Assembly (NCBI GenBank): GCA_002476865.1
Contig: DLNA01000039.1
Span: forward strand, 1,636 to 28,767
Source of the DNA: Patescibacteria group bacterium UBA7522
GTDB lineage: Bacteria > Patescibacteriota > CPR2 > UBA1875
Length of the DNA stretch: 27,132 nucleotides
Direction: 5' to 3'
The notes below the pieces were generated by a model. The model made no database searches and was not told the DNA's origin. It worked only from the letters and a program-made list of their open reading frames with translations. Of the stretch, positions 1-7,357 are shown piece by piece. Positions within the stretch are counted from its first letter, which is position 1. Each line of letters opens with the position of its first letter. Both the position numbers and the translations under genes were made by a program.

Positions 1-85
1 AAACTCGAAATTTGAGCACCCCTTTCTTCTCGTAGGTTACTCCTTGGCCATTTATGTTTTATATTAAAATATTGGTATTATTGGA

Positions 86-114
86 TTGAAAAAATAGTTA
101 AAAAATGATAATAT
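86..114 (+). promoter_or_regulatory. Putative sigma70-type promoter of the three-gene cassette
   Basis: TTGAAA (86-91), a 17-nt spacer and TAATAT (109-114) form a reasonable -35/-10 pair, about 135 nt upstream of the first cassette gene. GATAAT at 107-112 is an alternative -10 with a 15-nt spacer. If used, the transcript has a leader of roughly 130 nt containing two small hairpins. Pattern match only, in an AT-rich background. Confidence 0.35.
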
Positions 115-186
115 ACCCAGGTTTCGGGGGGTCATGTTTTTTTCATGGCCCTTTTGGACAGCAACTTGAAAGGGAAAGCAAAAACA

Positions 187-229
187 AGAGGTAATCCTCT
201 GAAAATAAAAAAAGACCAGGGGACTGGTC
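187..229 (-). terminator. Two leader hairpins; the second looks like a minus-strand intrinsic terminator
   Basis: AGAGG (187-191) pairs with CCTCT (196-200) around a TAAT loop. GACCAG (214-219) pairs perfectly with CTGGTC (224-229) around GGGA. Read on the minus strand, the second hairpin is followed directly by seven U residues (complement of 207-213), the form of a Rho-independent terminator. On the plus strand it has no U-tract and sits just upstream of the ribosome binding site, so it may instead affect translation. No minus-strand gene in the window needs a terminator here. Confidence 0.4.
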
Positions 230-249
230 ATTAGTGAAGGGAGATTCCC

Positions 250-1284
250 ATGATGGGACCCTTGCGTGTTGGGGTGGTTGGCTTCGGCTATTGGGGACCG
301 AATTTGGTCCGCAATATCGCCAAGTCGACCGAAACCGAGCTTATCGTGATCTGCGATGGCTCAAGCGTCAATCTGGAAAAGGCCAAGTCGGCCTATCCGG
401 ACGTACTGGTCTGTGGTGACGTGGAGCAGATGCTCTCCGAGCATCAAATCGACGCAGTGGTGGTGGCCTCATCGGTCCCCAGCCACTTCGCGGTTGCCCG
501 CAGCGTTATCTTGGCCGGCAAGCACTGTTTTGTCGAGAAGCCACTGACCCTGAACTCGGCTGATGCTGAGGAGTTGGTTCGGTTGGCGGCGGAGAAAGAC
601 GTGGTGTTGCTGGTGGATCACTTGCTGATCTACCATGCGGCGGTTCGCGAGATCAAGCGGATCATCGAGAGTGGTGAGCTTGGCGAGGTTCTGTACCTCT
701 ACGCCCAGCGTCTCAATCTCGGCAAGGTTCGTACTGCGGAAAATGCTTTCTGGAGCTTGGCCCCTCATGATGTCTCCATTGCCCTGTATCTTCTGGGCGA
801 AGAGGCGGATGCGGTGTCGGCGACCGGTTCGGATTTCTTAAACAAGGGAATCCAGGACGTGGTCTTCGCTAGCTTGCACTTTCCTAGTGGCAAGAGTGCT
901 CACATTCACGTAAGCTGGCTCGATCCACACAAAGTTCGGAAGTTCACTATCGTCGGAACCAAAAAGATGCTTGTCTTCGACGATATGGACCCGGACAACA
1001 AAATCTGGATCTACGACAAGGGTGTCGGAGCTCCAGATTCGGCGATGGCTTACGGTGAGGACCTGTCCCTTCGCTTCGGCGAGATCAGGATTCCGGCACT
1101 CAAGATGCGTGAACCGTTGGCTGATGTTCTGTCACACTTTGTCTCTTGCTGCCGCGGTGACGCACAGCCGGAGAGCGATGGGGTGGCCGGACTGGCCGTG
1201 GTTCGGGTACTTGAGGCTGTCGACGGCTCTATCGAGCAGGGCGGAACGCCCGTTCAGCTGAAGCGGGGTGTTGGTGATGTGTAA
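250..1284 (+). CDS. Gfo/Idh/MocA-family oxidoreductase, WbpB/WlbA-like sugar-nucleotide 3-dehydrogenase
   Basis: A 344-residue cytosolic NAD(P)-dependent oxidoreductase. The N-terminal Rossmann fold has the glycine motif GFGYWG at residues 11-16. The family's EKP motif is at residues 96-98 (K97), and an APHD segment places a conserved His at 173. Together these are the Gfo/Idh/MocA signature. Its partners, an acetyltransferase and a DegT aminotransferase, match the WbpB-WbpD-WbpE / WlbA-B-C set that oxidises C3 of UDP-GlcNAc-uronic acid, aminates it and acetylates it, so that substrate is my inference. The ATG at 250 follows a purine-rich site (GAAGGGAGA, 236-244); a second ATG at 253 is possible. 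The gene overlaps the next by 8 bp. Base composition is much richer in G+C than genes after 3275. It could be a different hexose dehydrogenase; the family call is secure, the substrate is not. Confidence 0.85.
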   Translation: MMGPLRVGVVGFGYWGPNLVRNIAKSTETELIVICDGSSVNLEKAKSAYPDVLVCGDVEQMLSEHQIDAVVVASSVPSHFAVARSVILAGKHCFVEKPLTLNSADAEELVRLAAEKDVVLLVDHLLIYHAAVREIKRIIESGELGEVLYLYAQRLNLGKVRTAENAFWSLAPHDVSIALYLLGEEADAVSATGSDFLNKGIQDVVFASLHFPSGKSAHIHVSWLDPHKVRKFTIVGTKKMLVFDDMDPDNKIWIYDKGVGAPDSAMAYGEDLSLRFGEIRIPALKMREPLADVLSHFVSCCRGDAQPESDGVAGLAVVRVLEAVDGSIEQGGTPVQLKRGVGDV

Positions 1285-1969
1285 GAACATCGATCCGACC
1301 GCCGTTATCGGCGAAGGGGTTGTCATCGCCGATAACGTGACGATCCACGCCGGAACCATCATTGGGGATGGTGTGGTTATCGCCGATTTCGCAGTAGTGG
1401 GACGGAGGCCTAAGCTCTCGCCCCGTTCAACGGCGAAGAAGGACGAGCTGCCTCCACTGATTGTGGGGCCTGGTTCGTACATCGGCAGTCACACGGTCTT
1501 GATTGCCGGTACTACGATCGGCGAACGCTGTATCATCGGTGACAACGCCGGAGTGCGGGAACGCTGTACTCTGGGTGACGATGTCGTCATTGGCCGGGGA
1601 GTCTCGGTCGAGAACGATACGACGATCGGCTCCAGGACCAAGGTCCAGACCGGGAGTTACATTACGGCCTACGTCATTATCGAGGAAGATGTTTTCGTCG
1701 CTCCGATGGTAGTGACCACGAATGACAACTTCATGGGTCGGACGGAGAAGCGTCTCGCACTCATGAAGGGCTGCACGATCCGTCGCGGTGCTCGCATCGG
1801 TGGCGGCGTCCACATCCTTCCGGGTATCGTGATTGGTGAAGAGGCCTTTATCGGTACTGGTGCGGTTGTGACGAAGAACGTCCCGGATCGTGAAGTATGG
1901 TTCGGTGTTCCGGCAAGGCGTCGAAAAGAAGTTCCCGCGGAGGAGCTTCTCGACTTCAAGGAGGAATAA
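1277..1969 (+). CDS. Left-handed beta-helix (hexapeptide) N-acetyltransferase, WbpD/WlbB-like
   Basis: A 230-residue soluble acyltransferase built of hexapeptide repeats ([LIV]-G-x-x-x-x, as in IGEGVVI, IGDGVVI, IGERCII, LGDDVVI), which form a left-handed beta-helix that trimerises and uses acetyl-CoA. The C-terminal part (VTTNDN, a basic RRGARIGGG turn, then a GVPARRR ending) resembles WbpD-type enzymes that acetylate the 3-amino group made by the neighbouring aminotransferase. I chose ATG 1277, which overlaps the previous stop as ATGTGTAA. GTG 1268, TTG 1271 and GTG 1274 are in-frame alternatives adding up to three residues. At 230 residues it is somewhat longer than WbpD, with an extra stretch around residues 43-60 inserted before the helix resumes. 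GC-rich like its neighbours. Substrate inferred from context. Confidence 0.85.
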   Translation: MCKNIDPTAVIGEGVVIADNVTIHAGTIIGDGVVIADFAVVGRRPKLSPRSTAKKDELPPLIVGPGSYIGSHTVLIAGTTIGERCIIGDNAGVRERCTLGDDVVIGRGVSVENDTTIGSRTKVQTGSYITAYVIIEEDVFVAPMVVTTNDNFMGRTEKRLALMKGCTIRRGARIGGGVHILPGIVIGEEAFIGTGAVVTKNVPDREVWFGVPARRRKEVPAEELLDFKEE

Positions 1970-1972
1970 AGC

Positions 1973-3082
1973 ATGAAAGTACCCCTTCTCGACCTGCCTG
2001 GTCAGTACCAAGCACTGAAGTCCGAACTGGACCAGGTCTGGTTCGAGGTCATGAGCTCCGCCGGTTTCATCGGCGGAGCTCGCGTCAAGACCCTGGAGGA
2101 ACAGGTGGCACAGTACTGCGAAGTACAGCATGCCGTCTCCTGTGCCAACGGCACCGATGCTCTGATGATTATTATGAGGGCCCTCGGTATCGGCCCCGGT
2201 GACGAGATCATCACGACCCCGTTCACCTTCTGGGCTACCGTGGAATGCATCACCTCAGTCGGGGCAACGCCGGTCTTTGTTGACATCGAGCCGGGGACAT
2301 ACAACATGAACGTCTCACTCGTTGAAGCGGCCATCACCGACAGAACCAAGGCGATCATTCCGGTGCACATCTTCGGTCAGTGTGTTGATATGCACCGCCT
2401 GATGCAGATCGCTAGCGAGAGGGGCCTTTACGTCGTAGAAGACGCCTGTCAAGCGATTGGGGCGAGGCACTACGGCAACATGGCTGGATCGATGGGCACC
2501 ATCGCCGCCTTCAGCTTTTTTCCCAGCAAGAATCTGGGAGGAGCCGGTGACGGTGGTATCATCACTACCAACGACCAGGCACTGGCCGCTCGCTGTCGCA
2601 AAATTGCGGGACATGGCACCTCGAAGAAGTACTTCCACGACGAGTTCGGTCAGAATTCGCGACTGGACGCACTTCAGGCCGGGATTCTCTTGGTGAAGCT
2701 GCCGCATCTCGACGAATGGAACGAGCAGCGTCGTACCGCCGCTAAATCGTATGGCAATCTGCTCGAAGGGTGCGGGCTCGATTTGCCGGAGGAACGTCCG
2801 CACAACAAGGCGGCTTATCACCTGTACGTCGTCAAAGCGAAGAGTGCTGCCCAGGCCGAAAGGCTGATGGGGCACCTCAAGGATAATGACATTGGTACCG
2901 CCTTGTACTACCCTCTTGCTCTGCACGAGCAGCAGGCCTTTACCAAGAACCCCGGCTATGTCAAGCCACATCTCCCAGTTGCTCAAAGCTGCAACGAAAG
3001 AACCTTCGCTATCCCATGCTTTCCCGGGATAACTCGTGATCAAGTCAACTACGTTGTCGATGTGCTAGAATCGGCCTTGTAG
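1973..3082 (+). CDS. DegT/DnrJ/EryC1-family PLP aminotransferase, WbpE/WlbC-like
   Basis: A 369-residue fold-type I aminotransferase of sugar nucleotides. The PLP-binding lysine is K186 in the motif FFPSKNLGG followed by GDGG. The cofactor-site EDACQAIGA segment and the N-terminal NGTDAL segment are also typical. It would transfer an amino group, usually from glutamate, to the 3-keto sugar produced by the oxidoreductase at 250. Start ATG 1973 has a perfect ribosome binding site (AAGGAGGA, 1957-1964), the strongest in the window, and lies 3 nt after the previous stop, so the three genes are one operon. A strong terminator follows at 3093. Composition is GC-rich (63% in 2041-2100), unlike the downstream genes. 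Family call firm; regiochemistry inferred from neighbours. Confidence 0.9.
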   Translation: MKVPLLDLPGQYQALKSELDQVWFEVMSSAGFIGGARVKTLEEQVAQYCEVQHAVSCANGTDALMIIMRALGIGPGDEIITTPFTFWATVECITSVGATPVFVDIEPGTYNMNVSLVEAAITDRTKAIIPVHIFGQCVDMHRLMQIASERGLYVVEDACQAIGARHYGNMAGSMGTIAAFSFFPSKNLGGAGDGGIITTNDQALAARCRKIAGHGTSKKYFHDEFGQNSRLDALQAGILLVKLPHLDEWNEQRRTAAKSYGNLLEGCGLDLPEERPHNKAAYHLYVVKAKSAAQAERLMGHLKDNDIGTALYYPLALHEQQAFTKNPGYVKPHLPVAQSCNERTFAIPCFPGITRDQVNYVVDVLESAL

Positions 3083-3092
3083 TTGAAGTACC

Positions 3093-3132
3093 ATGCGCTC
3101 CAGACTCTCATGAGATGGGGCGCATTCTTTTT
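3093..3132 (+). terminator. Strong Rho-independent terminator of the three-gene cassette
   Basis: ATGCGCTCCA (3093-3102) pairs with TGGGGCGCAT (3116-3125) over 10 bp with one G-U pair. The apical part (TCTCATGAGA) is itself palindromic. TTCTTTTT follows directly (3125-3132). It begins 10 nt after the aminotransferase stop. It is the only unmistakable plus-strand intrinsic terminator I see in the window. Confidence 0.88.
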
Positions 3133-3156
3133 GAGCAATTTATGTATACGATAGTA

Positions 3157-3185
3157 TTGACTTCAAAATTAAAAAATGTTACAAT
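3157..3185 (+). promoter_or_regulatory. Promoter of the amidase-protease operon
   Basis: TTGACT (3157-3162), a 17-nt spacer (3163-3179) and TACAAT (3180-3185) match the sigma70 consensus closely and sit just after the cassette terminator. Transcription would start near 3192, giving a leader of about 83 nt that contains the inverted repeat at 3200-3252. Confidence 0.7.
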
Positions 3186-3199
3186 GGGTATTGTACAAA

Positions 3200-3252
3200 A
3201 AGAAATAAATCATGGTTTAAATTTGTAGCAATTGTAGGTTGATTTATTTCTT
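3200..3252 (+). repeat. 13-bp perfect inverted repeat in the amidase leader
   Basis: AAGAAATAAATCA (3200-3212) is the exact reverse complement of TGATTTATTTCTT (3240-3252), separated by 27 nt. It would form an AU-rich stem in the leader RNA, ending 22 nt before the ATG at 3275. It could be an operator, an RNA stability element or a translation-control hairpin; the sequence does not decide. Confidence 0.5.
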
Positions 3253-3274
3253 AAACCCTATAGCATAGAGGGGT

Positions 3275-6200
3275 ATGACAAAAACAAAAACAAAACGAAC
3301 AATTTGGACAGTTTCTATTATATTAGTGGCTCTTTTGATTGGTGCCACTATTTTTTATTTCTTTTATCTAAGTCAGAAATCAAACGAAGAAGAAAACTCT
3401 ATAAAAGAGGTGCAGGTTAAAGAGACAATTAAGGCCAGTGAGATAGGTGAAGACGGTGATCAAAAAGATCAAGAAGGGGTGATTGAATCGAGGGAATTTG
3501 TCTCTGAATATTATAACGAGGGTGAGTTCAATGCAGTTGGTGGTAGCTGGGAGGAGCTTAATGCCCCTGAAGACGAAATATCAATTTTTGTCAGAGTCAA
3601 AAACAAAGGGATAGAATCAGAGTGGTATCCTTTTTATAAAGAGCGCATCAAAAGTGAAAAAGGAATTAATTACTATCACGCAGAAAGCCCAATCCTAGTC
3701 AGGGGGGATAGCTATCAATACAAAATTATTTTTGATAATAAGGATGGCGAAGTAAGAAATCTTGAGATAACAATCATTAACACAATAGGAACTACCAGTT
3801 CCCGGTTGTTCGATAAAATAACTTCACTATTTTTAAACAACCAGGCCGGGGCGGCTTCCTGGAACCCAGCTAATATAATCTCTAGGAGTGAGTGGGGTGG
3901 ATCTGCCGTCAATGAATCTGCTACATTGTGGCCACCTCAATATGCTGATAAATCTACCAAATTTGTAGTGCATCACACTGCCGGAGAAAATAAATCCTGT
4001 CCTGATTTAGAGGTTAGTAAGCAGGACATGAGAGCGATATGGAACTATCATACCTACTATAATAAATGGGGAGACATTGGCTATAATTACGTTCTGGACC
4101 ATTGCGGGCGTGTTTTTGAGGGGCGGCTTGGCGGTAACAATGTGATTGCTGGTCACGCTTCTCCATATAACTTTTGGGACAAAATCGCTGGCGACGGTAA
4201 AATAGATGAAGCATCTATCGGGATTTCGGTATTAGGAGATTATTCAAACTTAAAACCAGACGCTAAAGTATTTGAGGGGCTAGGTAGAATTATTGGTTAC
4301 AAGTCGTACATAAATGGGATTGATCCTTATGGTTTATCGTATTTCAAAAACAAAACAACTTATGATATCGCAGGACACAGGGATTACACCTCAACAGCGT
4401 GTCCCGGTAGCGAACTTTATTCGAGACTTTCGTCTGTAAGATATGCCGCCGATGCTTATAAGAACCAATATCTTGATGAATTTGAGGACTACGAATTTAT
4501 TTCTCAAAACATTGTTCTTTGGTCAGCCAGGGTTAGCATGCAAGATGTTAGTAATCCGGATGGGTTTGTTTTGGCAAAGGACCCTGCGATTGGTGAACCC
4601 ATTACAATGCTTTCTAGTATAAAAAACAACAATTCTTTTCAGGTTAACTTAAAAAATGTAAAGGTTGTTGGGATCCTGGATAACGGAACGGAGTTTGTTA
4701 TTGGTCAGACCCCTAGTTTACCAATCGATCCAAATACGGTAGCCAAGGTTCCTTCTGTTAGTTATAACATCTCTTCATTTAGATATCAAACATACAAAAT
4801 AACATATGAACTTCAGCTTGAAGGTCCATCGGGATCTCTTTTGACTATAGAAAAAGAACCAACTATTTCAACTTCTTATAGATACCCAAGCATAGTGCCG
4901 CATTTTCCGATAGTGAGGACTACATCTAGCGTTGTCGTAAATCCACAATCACTGAAAGAGGGTGAAAGCTTGTCCCTTTCGGCAAATATTAAAAACCTAG
5001 ATCTGCGTCCTGCCTATCTATACAGCTTTGGACCAATCGTTAATGTTGGTAGTTTCAGCAAAAATAACCATATCATAATGCCGGGCGACACAGCTACTTA
5101 TATGGAAACAAGACCATCCTCAAATCCGGGTTCTTATGAGGTTGAGTTCAGCTTCAGGTATGGAAATGGCACAACCATGAAACTAATTCCAAGCACCACA
5201 TCTGTGGTTACTAAGAAAAGCCTTTATATTAGCCCCGAAAATATAAATTATGCGAATATTTCCTTAAATTCCTTCCGCGTAGAGACGGAAGATAAAAAGC
5301 TTGTTAGCACCAGCTTTAGTCCAGCTATTGGCGAACCACTTGAGATCTCAGCTTCACTAAGAAACAGCAACCCTTATCCGGTGAGTATCTCCGATATTCG
5401 TCTTGTTGGAGTTTTGGACAATGGAACAGGGTTTGTTATTGGATCACAGTCGACTATGAATTTGCCGGCAAACTCAACAATTCAGGTTGTTGCCGATAAA
5501 AACAGCTATAACATAACCTCTGTAAGATCGACCACATTTTATCTTGATTTTGTGGCAGAAAGTCAGAGAAAGACCCCGACAATAAGCTCTACCTATGTCT
5601 ACCAGTCTTTTACTCCTCACTTTCCGATAGTAAGGCTCGCTAGCGGTCCGTCTAGTAACCCATCTACTCCAGTTGCCGGGTCAAGCTCAACGCTTAGCTT
5701 TGAGTTTAAAAATAACGATACTAGGCCAGCGTACCTAAGGAACGTTCATCTTAAAGTTGATGATGGTCAATCGGTGAATGAGCTAAAAAGTGTGCCGATT
5801 ATTAAAATAAACCCTGGTTCATTATATAAGTATTCAGATACGAAAATATTTACTAGCGTTGGCGAGGTCTCTCTTTCGGCTCATTATTCGTTCTTTAATA
5901 GTGCGGCAGTAATTCAGGCCTCAGATCAGTCTAACCAGTTGGTTATTAGTAGTGTTACTGTGGTCTCGGAGCCAGTTGATTACAAAAAGATTTCTTTGAA
6001 TTCTTTCAGGGTTTCTATGGAGGACACCTCAGTCTCGGGAGGATTTATTTTGGCAAGCAGCCCAGCAATTGGTGAGCCTGTTACCGTTTTGGCCGGCCTG
6101 AGGAATTCAAACAGTGATTCCGTCACGCTGAACAACATTAGGATTAGGGGTGTACTAGATAGTGGTGTGGAGTTTACGGTGGGAACGATGGCGTCGCTGA

Positions 6201-7354
6201 CAATTCCGGCCGGTGCTGTTGCGGCCGTTGACCCGAAGTCCTTTAATATAACATCTTTCAGGACTCATTCTTTTTATCTTGATTTTGAGGTTGACGGAAA
6301 GCGAATGAGTCCTTACGTAAAGCCCACCTATACCTATCAGCAGATAAAAGCTCACTTCCCAGATGTTCGGATTGTAAAAACCCCCAAAATAATAACACCC
6401 GCGACTCCAGTTGTGATGAGTCCAGTCACTGCTAACTATGAGTTAAGAAACTATGATGTAAGGCCTGCCTACATAAGACATGTAACGGTTTTATCAAAAC
6501 TAAACAATAAGATTCCATATTATTTCCCAAAACAAACCACCAAGATTAATCCAGGGACTAAGTATACTTATGAGCGAGCAATAATACCAGCAAACGGTGG
6601 AATTTACTATTCTAATGCCGAGATTACTTATGGGAATGGGACAGTCGCTATTCCTAAAGCTATCTCTGGAGTATCTAGCTATGTTAACTTCAGGGTTTAT
6701 ACAGAGGTAGCCACTTTGGATGGTGTTTCGATGCCGGCAACATCTGGAAAGGTTGCGGTTGAGCAACACTTGGTTACGAACTCTTTAACCAGTACTCAAA
6801 TTTCGAATATTGACACCGCATTTAGGTCTTGCGTTACGACTCAAAATGAGGTTTACCCCTATCCTTATTGCGCGAACCCCAATAACCTATCGGCAGTTAG
6901 CCCAATTTCGGAGAGTAACCATTATTCAGCAACGGGAGTGACACTTTCTTCTCTAAAAAACAGAATGGCCTGGATGACTACAGCAAAAATCCGCCAAACG
7001 GCAGGTCAGACCAGCGGCTGGATTTCGGCCGGCGGTCTTTACGGGGCTTGGGGTATTGCGCCGAGTACATTCAACGAAAAATACTATATAAATATGAGAT
7101 GGAATTATACCGACCTGCATGGTCAGCCAATCTATACCAATAAATCCTGGTATTACGGTAAGAGGGTTATAGTCACCAATCCTGCAAATGGGAAAAAGGT
7201 CGTGACAACAGTGATTGAATATGGTCCATCTATAATGACCCGGGTTGCTGGGTTATCTCCGGAGGCAATGTACGCAATAGGAGCAGTTACCGACAACACT
7301 CTTAATTACTACTGGGCAGCAGATCAATCAATGCCCTTGGGGCCGATTAACTAA
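3275..7354 (+). CDS. Very large exported PGRP/N-acetylmuramoyl-L-alanine amidase with three repeat modules and a DPBB-like C-terminus
   Basis: A 1359-residue surface protein. Residues about 10-31 are one hydrophobic segment (uncleaved anchor or signal). Residues about 70-170 form a beta-rich domain (EFNAVGGSWEEL) like those preceding PGRP domains in actinobacterial amidases. Residues about 203-390 are an Amidase_2/PGRP domain: VVHHTAG (H233), GYNYV, the VFEGR strand, and AGHRD...ACPG with H368 and C376, giving the zinc triad of T7 lysozyme-type amidases. It should cut the MurNAc-L-Ala bond of peptidoglycan. Three related modules follow (about 413-655, 662-900, 906-1142), each with FRV...PAIGEP...HFP.VR and RPAYLR-type motifs, shared with the protease at 7358. 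The tail (about 1295-1340: VIVTNPANGKKV, YGP, GLSPEAM) resembles RlpA-like double-psi beta-barrels. ATG 3275 follows GAGGGG. The repeat modules have no family name I recognise. Confidence 0.88.
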   Translation: MTKTKTKRTIWTVSIILVALLIGATIFYFFYLSQKSNEEENSIKEVQVKETIKASEIGEDGDQKDQEGVIESREFVSEYYNEGEFNAVGGSWEELNAPEDEISIFVRVKNKGIESEWYPFYKERIKSEKGINYYHAESPILVRGDSYQYKIIFDNKDGEVRNLEITIINTIGTTSSRLFDKITSLFLNNQAGAASWNPANIISRSEWGGSAVNESATLWPPQYADKSTKFVVHHTAGENKSCPDLEVSKQDMRAIWNYHTYYNKWGDIGYNYVLDHCGRVFEGRLGGNNVIAGHASPYNFWDKIAGDGKIDEASIGISVLGDYSNLKPDAKVFEGLGRIIGYKSYINGIDPYGLSYFKNKTTYDIAGHRDYTSTACPGSELYSRLSSVRYAADAYKNQYLDEFEDYEFISQNIVLWSARVSMQDVSNPDGFVLAKDPAIGEPITMLSSIKNNNSFQVNLKNVKVVGILDNGTEFVIGQTPSLPIDPNTVAKVPSVSYNISSFRYQTYKITYELQLEGPSGSLLTIEKEPTISTSYRYPSIVPHFPIVRTTSSVVVNPQSLKEGESLSLSANIKNLDLRPAYLYSFGPIVNVGSFSKNNHIIMPGDTATYMETRPSSNPGSYEVEFSFRYGNGTTMKLIPSTTSVVTKKSLYISPENINYANISLNSFRVETEDKKLVSTSFSPAIGEPLEISASLRNSNPYPVSISDIRLVGVLDNGTGFVIGSQSTMNLPANSTIQVVADKNSYNITSVRSTTFYLDFVAESQRKTPTISSTYVYQSFTPHFPIVRLASGPSSNPSTPVAGSSSTLSFEFKNNDTRPAYLRNVHLKVDDGQSVNELKSVPIIKINPGSLYKYSDTKIFTSVGEVSLSAHYSFFNSAAVIQASDQSNQLVISSVTVVSEPVDYKKISLNSFRVSMEDTSVSGGFILASSPAIGEPVTVLAGLRNSNSDSVTLNNIRIRGVLDSGVEFTVGTMASLTIPAGAVAAVDPKSFNITSFRTHSFYLDFEVDGKRMSPYVKPTYTYQQIKAHFPDVRIVKTPKIITPATPVVMSPVTANYELRNYDVRPAYIRHVTVLSKLNNKIPYYFPKQTTKINPGTKYTYERAIIPANGGIYYSNAEITYGNGTVAIPKAISGVSSYVNFRVYTEVATLDGVSMPATSGKVAVEQHLVTNSLTSTQISNIDTAFRSCVTTQNEVYPYPYCANPNNLSAVSPISESNHYSATGVTLSSLKNRMAWMTTAKIRQTAGQTSGWISAGGLYGAWGIAPSTFNEKYYINMRWNYTDLHGQPIYTNKSWYYGKRVIVTNPANGKKVVTTVIEYGPSIMTRVAGLSPEAMYAIGAVTDNTLNYYWAADQSMPLGPIN

Positions 7355-7357
7355 ACT

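Noticed and set aside
1427..2131. Minus-strand 234-residue open frame under the acetyltransferase and aminotransferase genes
   Set aside because: It is a shadow of GC-rich coding sequence, with no domain recognised, no ribosome binding site and strong family matches on the other strand.
1..3200. Assembly chimera as the explanation for the GC-rich block
   Set aside because: AT-rich sequence of the local type, including the inverted AATTTCGAGTTT word at 1-12, flanks the block on the left too, and the genes fit the pathway encoded downstream. Read data would still be needed to exclude it fully.
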